A stretch of 64,000 nt of DNA from NCBI GenBank assembly GCA_017303505.1, contig JAFLCP010000015.1, forward strand, positions 1 through 64,000, read 5' to 3'. A model generated the notes under the pieces. That model was not told the origin of the DNA and ran no database searches. It saw nothing but the letters and a program-made list of their open reading frames with translations. This DNA is from Planctomycetota bacterium. Lineage in GTDB: Bacteria > Planctomycetota > Planctomycetia > Pirellulales > Pirellulaceae. Position numbers and translations under genes: made by a program. Of the stretch, positions 1-9,789 are shown one piece after another. Numbering within the stretch: the stretch's first letter is position 1; each line of letters opens with the position of its first letter.

Positions 1-1332
1 GCGAAATGCGACACGGCCACGTTTAAATTGCTCGTATCCTTCATCCAACCAGGGTCGAGTATCGCCACCCATAAACTTGTCGACGATGTGATAGCAGAGA
101 GCCTCGGAGATACCGGTCATGCTGTTGGTTAGCACGACCACGCCCAGCTTTTTGTCGGGAACCAACATGGTTTGCGAATACATACCATCGTAACCACCGC
201 CATGTGCTACGATCTTCGCGCCCTTATAATCCGAGAGCGCCCAGCCCAATCCATAAGCCCGAAAATGGGTCGACGGAAATCGCTGGTTATATCGAGCGGT
301 GACTTTCAATGGGATATGCGATTCCCACATTTCGTAGGAGTTCGCCTCGCTAAACAAGCGTTTCGCATTATCTCCTTCTTTCTGCGCCATATCGCCACGA
401 GCCAATTGAACTAACATCCATTTGCTCATGTCGTCAGAGCTTGAGATGATGCCACCTGCTGCAGCCATCGTGTCCCAATTCACCCATTCGATCGGCTCAT
501 TGCGATCGACAAACGATTTATGAGGTGTCGCAAAATTCCCTTGCGTTACCAAGTCGCGAACGGAAACCACACTGCGATTCATGTCGAGCGGCTTCAAGAT
601 TCGTTCGCTCACAAACTCTTGCCATGATTTGCCACTGGCAGCCCGAATCACTTCACCCGCGGCTAGGTACATCACGTTCGAGTAGCCGTAGTCAGCGCGG
701 AACACACCTTCAGGTGGAAGATGTCGCAGTCGCTTGAGCAATTCAGTAGGCGAATAAGGAGTTCCATACCATAACAAGTCACCGCTGAAAGTCCCTAAGC
801 CGCTGCGGTGACATAACAGATCACGGATGCGCAAATCTTGACTGACGGTGGGATCATAAAGTTCAAGCCAAGGTAGATGATCTTGGACTCGGTCGTCCCA
901 ACGCAACTTACCTTCTTCGACCAAGATCGCGATTGCCGCTGAAGTAAACGCTTTGCTATTGGAGGCGATAGCGAAAAGGGTATGGCGATCAACGGGATCG
1001 TCGGTGCCAACTTTTTTGGTGCCATAACCTTTGCTGAGAATCAACTTACCATCTTTGACAATGGCAACGGCCAGTCCGGGGACTTGCCATTTCTCACGCG
1101 CCGCTTCGATCGCTTTATCGATTTCAGCGAGCTCAGCAACGGTGGTATCGATCCATTGCGAATCATTCTGTTTGGCTTGCAAGATGGTGACATCGGGTCG
1201 AACGATCGACGGTGGTTCAACCGCCGCTTCCTGCGCCTGTAACATCGTCGTTGAAACGCTGCTCCAGGCCAACACACCGCTCGACAACATCGAACCAATT
1301 AAACGACGCCAATATTGAAACCGATTCCGCAT
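1..1332 (-). CDS. Secreted serine hydrolase, beta-lactamase class C-like (3' end outside window)
   Basis: The frame is open from an ATG at 1332 to the window edge, giving at least 444 residues with the C-terminus missing. Residues 1-33 look like a signal peptide. The penicillin-binding/beta-lactamase fold is shown by the SxxK motif at Ser124-Lys127 (nucleophile Ser124), a Y-S-N triad at about 217-219 and an H-G-G-G motif near residue 376. Planctomycetes carry many such proteins, acting as esterases, D-amino-peptidases or carboxypeptidase-like enzymes, so drug resistance should not be assumed. It is transcribed in the same direction as, and downstream of, the LOG-family gene, 44 bp away. The family call is firm; the substrate is unknown. 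Confidence 0.88.
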   Translation of the reverse strand, partial: MRNRFQYWRRLIGSMLSSGVLAWSSVSTTMLQAQEAAVEPPSIVRPDVTILQAKQNDSQWIDTTVAELAEIDKAIEAAREKWQVPGLAVAIVKDGKLILSKGYGTKKVGTDDPVDRHTLFAIASNSKAFTSAAIAILVEEGKLRWDDRVQDHLPWLELYDPTVSQDLRIRDLLCHRSGLGTFSGDLLWYGTPYSPTELLKRLRHLPPEGVFRADYGYSNVMYLAAGEVIRAASGKSWQEFVSERILKPLDMNRSVVSVRDLVTQGNFATPHKSFVDRNEPIEWVNWDTMAAAGGIISSSDDMSKWMLVQLARGDMAQKEGDNAKRLFSEANSYEMWESHIPLKVTARYNQRFPSTHFRAYGLGWALSDYKGAKIVAHGGGYDGMYSQTMLVPDKKLGVVVLTNSMTGISEALCYHIVDKFMGGDTRPWLDEGYEQFKRGRVAFR

Positions 1333-1376
1333 GTTGCACTCACTTGTACGCCCAAAACTGAAGTCTGCCCCAACTA

Positions 1377-2192
1377 TTACTTTTTGCCGTTGGATCGACG
1401 ACCGCGCAACACAGGGTCGGATTCACCTAACCACCAGCGCGGCTTCCACACACCGTGCTTCAGTCCAAACTTGGACTTAGCAACTTCACTGATGATACGG
1501 GTAATTTCTTCGGGCGAATCGCTCACGATAAAGCGATCCAGATCTGCGCGGTCAATCGTTTTTCCTTCGACCATTTTAGTCTGAAGAAAATCGAGCATGG
1601 GCTTCCAGTAGTCGGTTCCCGATAGAACAATCGGAAATTCTTCAACTTTGCCCGTTTGGACCAACGTGGCAATTTCGAATAATTCATCCATGGTGCCGTA
1701 GCCACCAGGCATGGCCACGAATGCGTATGAGTATTTGGCCAACATCATCTTGCGGATGAAGAAATAGCGGAACTCGACAAACGCATCGAGATAAGGGTTG
1801 GGATGCTGTTCCATGGGCAACACGATGTTGCATCCGACGCTTCGCCCACCCACATCTTTTGCTCCGCGGTTAGCAGCCTCCATAATGCCTGGCCCGCCTC
1901 CCGTCATCACCGTAAAACCGGCTCGAGCTAGCGAGGCGCCCACTTCTCTGGACAATTTGTAATAGGGATGGTCTTCTTTGTACCGTGCGGAACCAAAGAC
2001 GGTGACACAGGGCCCGACAAAGTGCAGCTTACGAAAACCGTGCAAACATTCCCCAAAAATTCGAAAGGCCCGCATCAGTTCTTTGAAGCGAGATTGCGGT
2101 CCCTCCAAGAGCCTCTGTTCGTCCATTTGCTTAGGACCGAGGTTTTGCGAAGCGGGGGAGGAAAATCGGTGTGGGTCGATAGGAGCGTTCAT
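1377..2192 (-). CDS. LOG family protein (cytokinin riboside 5'-monophosphate phosphoribohydrolase-like)
   Basis: A 271-residue cytoplasmic protein. It carries the two LOG signatures: G-G-G-P-G-I-M-E-A at about 98-106 and P-G-G-Y-G-T-M-D-E at about 162-170. Together these form the nucleotide-binding and active site of the Rossmann-like fold formerly called 'lysine decarboxylase'. Characterised members hydrolyse the N-glycosidic bond of (modified) nucleoside 5'-monophosphates, releasing base and ribose 5-phosphate. The first 60 residues form an N-terminal extension, as is common in the longer bacterial group. The upstream gap is shared with a divergent DUF1549 gene. The family assignment is secure; the physiological substrate is inferred only. 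Confidence 0.9.
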   Translation of the reverse strand: MNAPIDPHRFSSPASQNLGPKQMDEQRLLEGPQSRFKELMRAFRIFGECLHGFRKLHFVGPCVTVFGSARYKEDHPYYKLSREVGASLARAGFTVMTGGGPGIMEAANRGAKDVGGRSVGCNIVLPMEQHPNPYLDAFVEFRYFFIRKMMLAKYSYAFVAMPGGYGTMDELFEIATLVQTGKVEEFPIVLSGTDYWKPMLDFLQTKMVEGKTIDRADLDRFIVSDSPEEITRIISEVAKSKFGLKHGVWKPRWWLGESDPVLRGRRSNGKK

Positions 2193-2529
2193 CTACGGGC
2201 TCGGTTTACAATAGTTCGAAAAATGCGTTTCGATTTTGGCCAGTTTAGGGGCTGAGTTTTGAGGGCGTGCCGCCCTAGCTCAAACATGGGTCACAGACTG
2301 CGATTTCGACGGGTTTACGCTCCGGTTTGGGGGTAGTTTTGCCCAATTTCGACGGCAAAAACCATCTATTTCGATCGTGTGGACCGTATAATGAGACTTC
2401 CAAAGGATTTACGTTGCCCCTGGGGGATAGTTCGGCTACATTATCGACACCTTAGTGGCCGAAAAAGATCCCTAAGCCCTACCGTTTTTCCCCACCCAGC
2501 CCCCGCATCCTTCCCTAGGTAGCCAGCCA
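2193..2529. other. Divergent intergenic region
   Basis: This 337-bp stretch lies between the divergent LOG and DUF1549 genes. No coding frame is convincing. A TATAAT hexamer lies at 2387-2392 but has no good -35 partner at 16-18 bp. It presumably holds the promoters for both directions. Confidence 0.4.
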
Positions 2530-4791
2530 ATGTGCTGTCAGCTCCCAAACATGCTGCGCCACACCTGCTTGACCTCCGTCGCTTTAAGGCGACCAACGGT
2601 TGGCCGTTCTCTCATTTCGTGCATGGCGTTGCTTGTTCTCTGGTTTGGTTCGTTTGCATTAGCCACTGATACCAACCAACGCGAAACATTTGAACTCGAC
2701 ATCGAACCGATCCTCACCGCTCGCGGCTGTAACTCCGGCCCATGTCATGGAAAGTCGGGGGGCCAAAATGGATTTGCTCTTTCCCTGTTCGGCTTTGATC
2801 CTAACTTTGATTACGAAGCGATTGTCAGGGCAGGGCGGGGACGCAGAGTTTCTTCATCAACACCTGACTATAGCTTGTTGCTGTTGAAAGGTACCGCTGA
2901 AGTTCCTCATGGCGGTGGCAAAAAACTAGAACGCGACTCGGAAGATTTTGCCACAATTGTTCGCTGGATCAACAACGGTTTTCCGCGCTCAACGTCGTCT
3001 GATCGACAACTGACACAAATCACGTTTGATCCGCCACCACATGCGATGAGTGCGGAATCAAAAGAAGCCTTGAAAGTTATAGCGCATTACAACGACGGTT
3101 CGACTCGCGATGTCACGACCAACTGTTCCTTCCAATCCAATGAACCCGCCATCGTCTCAGTGAAGTTTGATGGAAGCTTGCAAGCAGGTAAGTTCCCAGG
3201 TGAAGCCACGATCATGGCGCGATACATGGGTCGCATTGCAACTTGGAATACATCCATTCCTCGCCCGAACCCCATTAGCGCAGATCAATATGCAGCTTTG
3301 CCAGTCAACAACTTCATCGATGCTGCAGTATGGAACAAACTTAAGCAACTCAACATATTGCCGAGCGCATCTGTGGGCGACGCAACGTTCATGCGCCGAG
3401 CTTACTTGGATGTTATCGGTCGCGTACCCACAGCTGAAGAAGTTGAATCCTTTCTCAACGATTCCAATCCCAACAAACGCACAACGCTTATCGACACCTT
3501 GCTTGATCGGCCCGAGTATGCGGACTTCTGGGCGAACAAGTGGGCGGATCTTCTGCGTCCCAATCCTTATCGAGTGGGAATCAAAGCGACCATGTCGCTA
3601 GACCACTGGTTGCGAGATGCCTTCCGTCAAAATTTGCCACATGATGAATTCGCTCGTCGCCTTATCACGGCCCGTGGCAGCACGTGGCGAAATGGAGCCG
3701 TAACAGTCTTTCGGGATCGTCGTTCGCCAGATGAAATGGTGACGATGATGAGCCAACTCTTTTTGGGCATTCGTCTTGATTGTGCGAAATGTCATCAGCA
3801 TCCGTTTGAAGTGTATAGCCAAAAAGACTTTTATTCCCTAGCGGCGTATTTCTCCAAGGTGGGCTACAAGGGGACTGGCTTGTCGCCGCCGATTTCGGGT
3901 GGAGAAGAGATTGTCACTGTTTCTAATCGAGGAGAAGTCAAACATCCGCGCACAGGCGAAGTACTTGCTCCAGCACCTTTGTATGGCAACAGCCAACCCA
4001 TCGCGGAGAACGAAGATCCACGCGATGCGTTTGTGCGTTGGTTAACGGCACCCGATAATGCCTATTTCCATCGAGTGGCCGTAAATCGAGTCTGGGCTGA
4101 TTTGTTTGGGGTCGGTATCGTCGATCCGGTTGATGACTTGCGAGCCACAAATCCCCCTAGCAATCCCGAGCTGCTCGATGCACTCGCAGAACAATTTCGC
4201 AAAGATGGTTTGGATCAGAAGAAACTTTTGCGATGGATTATGACTTCGCATGTTTATTCACTCTCCTCCATACCAAACGAATCGAATGCGTCGGACATTC
4301 GAAATTTCTCGCGTCATTATCGCCAACGCTTACGAGCAGAAGTGATGGCCGATGCCATCGTTGATATCACCGAAGTTTCGACTCACTATCAAGGCATGCC
4401 CGAAGATGCGCGAGCGATGCAAATCTGGACACATCGCAGTGAATCCGATTTCCTCGATGCTTTCAGTCGTCCCGATCCGAATCAAGATCCACCTTGCGAA
4501 CGCATGACCGAAGCGACGGTCGTTCAAGCGTTGCACTTGATGAATTCGAATCGCTTGCAAGAAAAACTGAGCAACGACAATGGCCGAGCTGCTCGCTTAG
4601 CGGCAACGGATATGCCACCCGATGCGCTGGTGAAGAACATCTATTTAACGATTTACAATCGACCACCTACGGCAGAAGAATTGATGACCATTTTGCCAGA
4701 GTTTTCGGTAGCCGAACGCACTCGACGGCAAGTGATTGAAGACATCATGTGGTCGTTGATCAACACGCCCGAATTCATTTACAAGGATTGA
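2530..4791 (+). CDS. DUF1549/DUF1553 planctomycete surface protein with Big_2-like domain
   Basis: A 753-residue exported protein. The order is: signal peptide (hydrophobic core at about 28-45), a cytochrome-like cysteine segment (C67-x4-C72-H73), a bacterial Ig-like Big_2 stretch (about 170-245), DUF1549 (about 265-470) with a C418-x2-C421-H422 motif, and DUF1553 (about 505-735). The CxxCH motif inside DUF1549 is typical of planctomycete members; whether it binds heme is not established. The first cysteine pair has four, not two, intervening residues, so it is not a standard heme c site. A Met at residue 8 is an alternative start. It is followed after 16 bp by a DUF1501 gene, the usual partner, suggesting an operon for a secreted polymer- or metabolite-processing complex. 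Confidence 0.9.
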   Translation: MCCQLPNMLRHTCLTSVALRRPTVGRSLISCMALLVLWFGSFALATDTNQRETFELDIEPILTARGCNSGPCHGKSGGQNGFALSLFGFDPNFDYEAIVRAGRGRRVSSSTPDYSLLLLKGTAEVPHGGGKKLERDSEDFATIVRWINNGFPRSTSSDRQLTQITFDPPPHAMSAESKEALKVIAHYNDGSTRDVTTNCSFQSNEPAIVSVKFDGSLQAGKFPGEATIMARYMGRIATWNTSIPRPNPISADQYAALPVNNFIDAAVWNKLKQLNILPSASVGDATFMRRAYLDVIGRVPTAEEVESFLNDSNPNKRTTLIDTLLDRPEYADFWANKWADLLRPNPYRVGIKATMSLDHWLRDAFRQNLPHDEFARRLITARGSTWRNGAVTVFRDRRSPDEMVTMMSQLFLGIRLDCAKCHQHPFEVYSQKDFYSLAAYFSKVGYKGTGLSPPISGGEEIVTVSNRGEVKHPRTGEVLAPAPLYGNSQPIAENEDPRDAFVRWLTAPDNAYFHRVAVNRVWADLFGVGIVDPVDDLRATNPPSNPELLDALAEQFRKDGLDQKKLLRWIMTSHVYSLSSIPNESNASDIRNFSRHYRQRLRAEVMADAIVDITEVSTHYQGMPEDARAMQIWTHRSESDFLDAFSRPDPNQDPPCERMTEATVVQALHLMNSNRLQEKLSNDNGRAARLAATDMPPDALVKNIYLTIYNRPPTAEELMTILPEFSVAERTRRQVIEDIMWSLINTPEFIYKD

Positions 4792-4807
4792 GCAGGGAGA
4801 AGCAAAG

Positions 4808-6175
4808 ATGCGACAAGAAAAGGTATGGTTGAGTCTTCCGCTGCAACGTCGTTCCTGTTTGCAGTTGGGTATTGCCGGCCTAATGGGCGGAAGTTTCTTT
4901 GACCTCTTCCGACTGACCAAAGTCGCAGCGGCCAGTGACTCAGGCAACGATGCTGGTAAGCCTGCTAAGCGTCCTACAAGCTGCATTCTGATTTGGATGG
5001 ATGGTGGCCCAACCCACTTTGAAACCTTTGATCCAAAGCCAGAAGCACCTGCCGAAATTCGAGGGGAATTCAAACCGATCTCGACCAATGTAGCGGGCAT
5101 ACAGATCTGCGAACATTTGCCCAAACTTGCCAGTATGGCGGACAAGTATGCGATCGTTCGCTCGGTTTGCCACAACCAAGGCAATCATGGTGCTGGTAAC
5201 CATTACATGATGACCGGTGCACCTCCACGCATTCCGGTTGGCTGCGGTGCGTTTGTGAGCTTTCATCCTAGCATGGGCTCAGTAACAGCCTACGAGCGAA
5301 GTGCCCCACACGGTTTGCCATCCTACTTTAGTATGCCCAGTATGTCGCGATCAGGCGGCCCGAATTTCTTGGGAGCGAAGTATGCTCCGTTTGTGGTTAG
5401 CGACGATCCGAACAACAAGAACTTTCGCGTACGCGATTTAGCGCTGCCACGCGGCCTTGAAGAACCGCGTTTTCAATCGCGTCGCAAGTTGCGTGAGATG
5501 CTCGATAAACTTCCACGTATTGAAGAGGCCTCGGCCGTTGATCCGGTGCAGGCGATTGACGAATATTACGAGCAGGGCTATCAGCTGGTGACAACGCCTG
5601 AAGCTCAAAAAGCTTTTGATATGCAAAGTGAATCCGATGCAACTCGCGACGCATATGGTCGAAATTCATTTGGGCAACGAGCTTTATTGGCGCGGCGTTT
5701 GATTGAAGCGGGCGTGCCGTTTGTCACTTTATATGACGGTGGGTGGGATCATCATTCCGATCTTTTCGGTGCGTTGAAGACTCGCCTACCATCATGGGAC
5801 CAAACGGTAGCTGCGTTGATCAACGATCTCGATCAGCGAGGTTTGCTCGAAACGACGATGGTAATTGCACTGGGCGAATTCGGTCGTACTCCAAAGATCT
5901 CAACGCTCCCAGGACAAAGCAAACCAGGTCGCGATCACTGGGCCAGCGCCATGTCGATTCTATTTGCCGGCGGTGGAACGCCAGGTGGCCAAGTGATTGG
6001 TGCCACTGACCGCCTCGGTCATTCGGCTGTCGAGCGAGTTCTCTCGCCAGAGAATTTTGTTTCCACTGTGTATCACAAACTGGGAATCGATCCTTCCAAG
6101 ATTTACCATTCTCCGTCAGGTCGCCCGAATCTGTTGGTGAGTGATCCAACACCTATTCGCGAATTGATGGGCTAG
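4808..6175 (+). CDS. DUF1501 domain-containing protein, Tat-type leader
   Basis: A 455-residue protein of the DUF1501 family, which is related to the alkaline-phosphatase/sulfatase-like fold. The N-terminus has an Arg-Arg-Ser-Cys-Leu-Gln sequence before a hydrophobic stretch, as in Tat leaders. Typical family landmarks are the I-W-M-D-G-G-P-T-H segment near residue 60, a D-G-G-W-D-H-H segment near 312 and G-E-F-G-R-T-P near 355. A GGGAG ribosome-binding site sits just before the ATG. It begins 16 bp after the DUF1549 gene and is followed directly by a PPC-domain gene, an arrangement typical of planctomycetes. Exact catalytic function is unknown. Confidence 0.92.
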   Translation: MRQEKVWLSLPLQRRSCLQLGIAGLMGGSFFDLFRLTKVAAASDSGNDAGKPAKRPTSCILIWMDGGPTHFETFDPKPEAPAEIRGEFKPISTNVAGIQICEHLPKLASMADKYAIVRSVCHNQGNHGAGNHYMMTGAPPRIPVGCGAFVSFHPSMGSVTAYERSAPHGLPSYFSMPSMSRSGGPNFLGAKYAPFVVSDDPNNKNFRVRDLALPRGLEEPRFQSRRKLREMLDKLPRIEEASAVDPVQAIDEYYEQGYQLVTTPEAQKAFDMQSESDATRDAYGRNSFGQRALLARRLIEAGVPFVTLYDGGWDHHSDLFGALKTRLPSWDQTVAALINDLDQRGLLETTMVIALGEFGRTPKISTLPGQSKPGRDHWASAMSILFAGGGTPGGQVIGATDRLGHSAVERVLSPENFVSTVYHKLGIDPSKIYHSPSGRPNLLVSDPTPIRELMG

Positions 6176-6196
6176 CCTGTGCCGAAGACGAACCAG

Positions 6197-7813
6197 ATGA
6201 ACCGACATTTTCACATCAAGATTTTTACTCTCATCTGGCTGTCCCTGAGTGGCGTATTAGCGATGGCAGAAGCTCCATCGCTAACTCGGCTCTACCCCTG
6301 TGGTGGTTGTGTAGGTACAACCATTACAGTGACTGCAACGGGCAAATTCGCGACGTGGCCGGTACAGGTCGATTGTTATCCTGCCCATGTGCAATGGAAG
6401 CCTCTTTCCGAAAATGGAAAGTTCGAAGTCACCATTCCTCCTGATGCTCCTTCCAGAATTTATCTGGTCCGTTTCTACACGCCGGAAGGGAGCAGTGTTG
6501 TCAAGCGATTCTTGGTCGACGATGTTCCCTGCCAAATGGAGACGGAACCGAACAATCTGATCAAGAGTGGCAACCCGATTGAGACTGTGCCACGACAGAT
6601 TTTTGGCGTGTTGCAAAAAGGAGGTGATGTCGATGCGTATCGCGTCTCGCTCAAAGCTGGTAGCACTCTTGTGGCAACACTTGATGCGCAAAAATGGCTG
6701 CAATCTCCTTTAGACGCATTGATTCAATTAGCCGACGAACGCGGCAATGTAGTCGCCGAAAACATCGACACACACAATTTAGATCCGCAGCTTTCGTATA
6801 CGGTCAAGAAAGACGGAGTTTATGCACTGCGAGTGATGGGCTTCCCTGAGGCACCCGATAGCACGATTAGTTTTGTGGGTAACGACAATTGCCAGTATCG
6901 ACTCACGTTAACCACCAGCGGTCATATGGAAATGGCGTTTCCGCTGGCCATTTCTCTGCAAACCCCAACTGCCATTAAACCTCTAGGTTTAGGATTACCT
7001 GAAAACTTCAGCCCCTGGACACAAACTGCGAGTGCCTTGGGTGAGTTGAATCTGAATCATCCATTGGCGACTGGACAGGCATCCATTCCTGTTGTCGCTC
7101 ATCCTGTCTATTCGGAACCCATTATTGAAGAAGCGAAAGCGGTTTCACCTCCGCTGGGCTTGTGCGGTGTAATTCGTGAACCGAAGCAGCAAGACCTGTG
7201 GTGCGTCAGCTTAGAAAAAGACAAAACGTATCGCTTTGAAGTCGAAAGTCATAACATTGGCTCGCCGCTCGACCCGATCATTCGCTTGCTTAATGCGGAA
7301 GGTAAAGAGGTTCAAAAGGTGGATGAGAGCAATGGCAACCGCGATCCAAATTTTGTCTGGAAAGCGAATGCCACCGGCGTGTTCAAACTTATTGTTGAAG
7401 ATGCCGAGGGCTTCCATGGACCATTTCACTTTTATCGAGTTTTCATAAAACCGGTGGAACCCAATGTCATCATCAAGGGTACTGTCGATCATGTGGAAGG
7501 AGAAGTTGGTAAGCCCATCGAAGTGAAACTAACCGTAGAAAGAACCGATGGGTTTGCAGAGGTATTGGAGGCAGAATGGGTTGCGGAGCCCGCCTACCCG
7601 TTGCCAGCGAATTGCACAGTTACCAGTTCGGTCTCGGATAAAGAAGGGGAAAGCGCTAAAGAGTTGAAGTGGACGCTTCAATCACCCACCGCGCTCTCAC
7701 AGGCGATCAGACTCCAAATTCGCTCAAAAGCGGACCCAAATCGCACCTTTCCCGTTACGTTCGGAGATGAAAAAGCCCCCAACCTCTGGCTAACCGTTAC
7801 CCCTCCCAAGTAA
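6197..7813 (+). CDS. Secreted PPC-domain protein (bacterial pre-peptidase C-terminal repeats)
   Basis: About 538 residues with an N-terminal signal peptide, a TIG/IPT-like beta domain (about 25-110), and two prepeptidase-C-like beta-sandwich segments. The PPC pattern (E-P-N-N near residue 118, G-D-V-D-A-Y-R-V near 140, and a second block with D-L-W-C-V near 335) is clear. Such proteins are exported adhesion or substrate-binding modules, frequently found next to DUF1549/DUF1501 genes. A GTG 18 bp upstream (6179) is a possible alternative start; the ATG is preferred because it places a standard basic-hydrophobic leader first. No catalytic motif was seen, so it is likely the structural or binding member of the cluster. 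Confidence 0.82.
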   Translation: MNRHFHIKIFTLIWLSLSGVLAMAEAPSLTRLYPCGGCVGTTITVTATGKFATWPVQVDCYPAHVQWKPLSENGKFEVTIPPDAPSRIYLVRFYTPEGSSVVKRFLVDDVPCQMETEPNNLIKSGNPIETVPRQIFGVLQKGGDVDAYRVSLKAGSTLVATLDAQKWLQSPLDALIQLADERGNVVAENIDTHNLDPQLSYTVKKDGVYALRVMGFPEAPDSTISFVGNDNCQYRLTLTTSGHMEMAFPLAISLQTPTAIKPLGLGLPENFSPWTQTASALGELNLNHPLATGQASIPVVAHPVYSEPIIEEAKAVSPPLGLCGVIREPKQQDLWCVSLEKDKTYRFEVESHNIGSPLDPIIRLLNAEGKEVQKVDESNGNRDPNFVWKANATGVFKLIVEDAEGFHGPFHFYRVFIKPVEPNVIIKGTVDHVEGEVGKPIEVKLTVERTDGFAEVLEAEWVAEPAYPLPANCTVTSSVSDKEGESAKELKWTLQSPTALSQAIRLQIRSKADPNRTFPVTFGDEKAPNLWLTVTPPK

Positions 7814-7882
7814 AACAATATGGGCTGCACAGCCCGTTTGATTGGACCTTTTCTACCAACCTACCTCGAGGGGACAAGGGTG

Positions 7883-9745
7883 ATGTTACGCTCTTTCCAT
7901 ACCCAAAATCGATATTCGCAAGTTCTGGCATGTCTGTTGGTTCTTTTTGCATGGGTTTCGCTCACCTTCCTCCAGAAGACAATGGGGCAGGAAAGCTCCG
8001 AGTCCACCAAGATCGAGATCCCAGCTTGGATCAATGATTCAACGACACCAGCAGACCTGTTGCCGGACTCCGTTGCCCTCTACGCAGAAGTTGCTCCGTT
8101 TGAAACCTTATGGAATCAACCGATTCGTGAACGAGTCTTCAATTCGGAGTTGATGCAAACGATTCTCAAGAATCCTGACTTGTCCAAGGCCAAAGATGGA
8201 ATCCGTTTAGCGGAAGTGACACTCGGCAAAAAGTTACCGGTCTTGTTGCAGGAAATTAGCCAGGGTGGTGTCGTGATCGCCGTAGATCGAGCTAAAGATA
8301 CTGCCGCACTTTTTGTCGCGGGCAAAGATGCCGCTGAACAACAAGAGATAGCTCGCAAGCTGATGAAGAAAGCAGCTCAGTTGCAGGGGCTTGAAAACGA
8401 TGAATTACCAGCGACTGATTACCGTGGTATTTCAGCCTACCGCTTGCCTCAAGGCGGCTTTGCATTGTTGGGCAAGTGGGTCGTAGTGGTCAATAAAGGT
8501 GAACTTGGTAAAGAGATCATCGATCGTTTTTTGGATGGCCCCAAAGATAGCTTGTCTCAGTCCGAGAAGTACCAACAAGCGAAAGAACAACATCAGGCTC
8601 GACGTTCGCAATCTTCTACATCCGCATTAGCATGGCTGTTCGTCGATGTCGATGTTCTGCGTGAAGCGGGCGTTGCCAAGAAAGTGCTTCAGGAAAAGCC
8701 GGACGACTTCGGCGCTGAGCTATTGATCGGTGGTCTGTTCAATATCCTGCGTAACACGCCACAACTAACTGCCGAACTGACGGCTACTTCGGAAAAGGTA
8801 TCGCTCGCGGTTGCTACGCCGTTTGATAAGGCGTGGGTCTCTGAAGCGGAACAATTCTTCTTTGGCCCTGACGTCAGAGGAAACGCCTTACCACCACTCG
8901 AACTTCCCAACACTCTAGGAACGGTAACCACTTATCGCGACATCAGTTCGCTGTGGCTCTATGCAGGTGACTTGTTCGGTGAAAAAGTCAATGACCAATT
9001 AGCTCAAGCGGAAAGCACACTAACCACACTCTTTTCTGGCAAGGACTTTGGCGAAGATATCTTAGGTGCGTTTCATCCCGAAGTGCGTATGGTCTCAACG
9101 GCAGCAAGTTTCGAAAAAGACCAACCGGTCCCAGGGGTACAAGTTCCTGCCTTTGCATTGATAGCCCAGATGAAAGAGCCTGAGAAGATGCGCAAAGAGT
9201 TGAAACGCATCTTCCAGAGCTTTATCGGCTTCGTGAACGTTGCTGGTGCTATGAACGGACAACCACAATTTGATCAAGATATGGATAAAGTTGGCAATGC
9301 CGATCTCTTGATCGCGCGTTACGCTTGGGATGATTCCCATCCAGAGTCCAAGGAGATTCCTATTCAATACAACTTCACCCCCTGCCTTTTGATTCTGGGA
9401 GATTACATGGTTTTGTCGAGCACCGAAAAACTGGCTCGCGACCTAGTCGAACCGCTTCAAAAGGAAGCTCAGTCCAGTAAAGAATTACTGGCGATTAAGC
9501 CAGACAGTCCTGTTCGCAATACTTACTTGCAGTTCACTGGAAGTGGCATCAGTGAAGCCTTGCAACAAAACCGCGAACAATTGATCGCCAACAACATGCT
9601 CGAAAAAGGTCATAGCCGCGAAGAAGCGGAAGCGGAATTTAATGTCCTCACTCAAATCCTGAAGATGGTTACCAAACTATCGGTGGAGTTGGAAGTTGGA
9701 CAAGAAGCGAACCTCAACGTCGATATGAATGTCGGTGAGAAGTAA
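7883..9745 (+). CDS. Large secreted protein of unknown function
   Basis: About 620 residues. A hydrophobic leader (about 12-32) indicates export. The remainder is a soluble alpha/beta protein without cysteine motifs. Its start (leaving the membrane, then a segment about a 'pure protein component' of P-x-x-V-A-L-Y-A-E-V type) resembles the planctomycete DUF3352-like proteins, but I cannot confirm this. The longer frame from 7820 adds 21 residues that do not look like a leader, so the ATG after a purine-rich GGGGACAAGGG is preferred. It sits between the PPC gene and the DUF1800 gene, in the same strand run, suggesting cotranscription. Function unknown. Confidence 0.72.
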   Translation: MLRSFHTQNRYSQVLACLLVLFAWVSLTFLQKTMGQESSESTKIEIPAWINDSTTPADLLPDSVALYAEVAPFETLWNQPIRERVFNSELMQTILKNPDLSKAKDGIRLAEVTLGKKLPVLLQEISQGGVVIAVDRAKDTAALFVAGKDAAEQQEIARKLMKKAAQLQGLENDELPATDYRGISAYRLPQGGFALLGKWVVVVNKGELGKEIIDRFLDGPKDSLSQSEKYQQAKEQHQARRSQSSTSALAWLFVDVDVLREAGVAKKVLQEKPDDFGAELLIGGLFNILRNTPQLTAELTATSEKVSLAVATPFDKAWVSEAEQFFFGPDVRGNALPPLELPNTLGTVTTYRDISSLWLYAGDLFGEKVNDQLAQAESTLTTLFSGKDFGEDILGAFHPEVRMVSTAASFEKDQPVPGVQVPAFALIAQMKEPEKMRKELKRIFQSFIGFVNVAGAMNGQPQFDQDMDKVGNADLLIARYAWDDSHPESKEIPIQYNFTPCLLILGDYMVLSSTEKLARDLVEPLQKEAQSSKELLAIKPDSPVRNTYLQFTGSGISEALQQNREQLIANNMLEKGHSREEAEAEFNVLTQILKMVTKLSVELEVGQEANLNVDMNVGEK

Positions 9746-9789
9746 CCGAAGATTACGCAATAGATGGCTCTTAAACAGGGATCTACCCC

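Noticed and set aside
2387-2392. TATAAT as promoter of the DUF1549 gene
   Set aside because: No suitable -35 hexamer at 16-18 bp, so it is not listed as a promoter.
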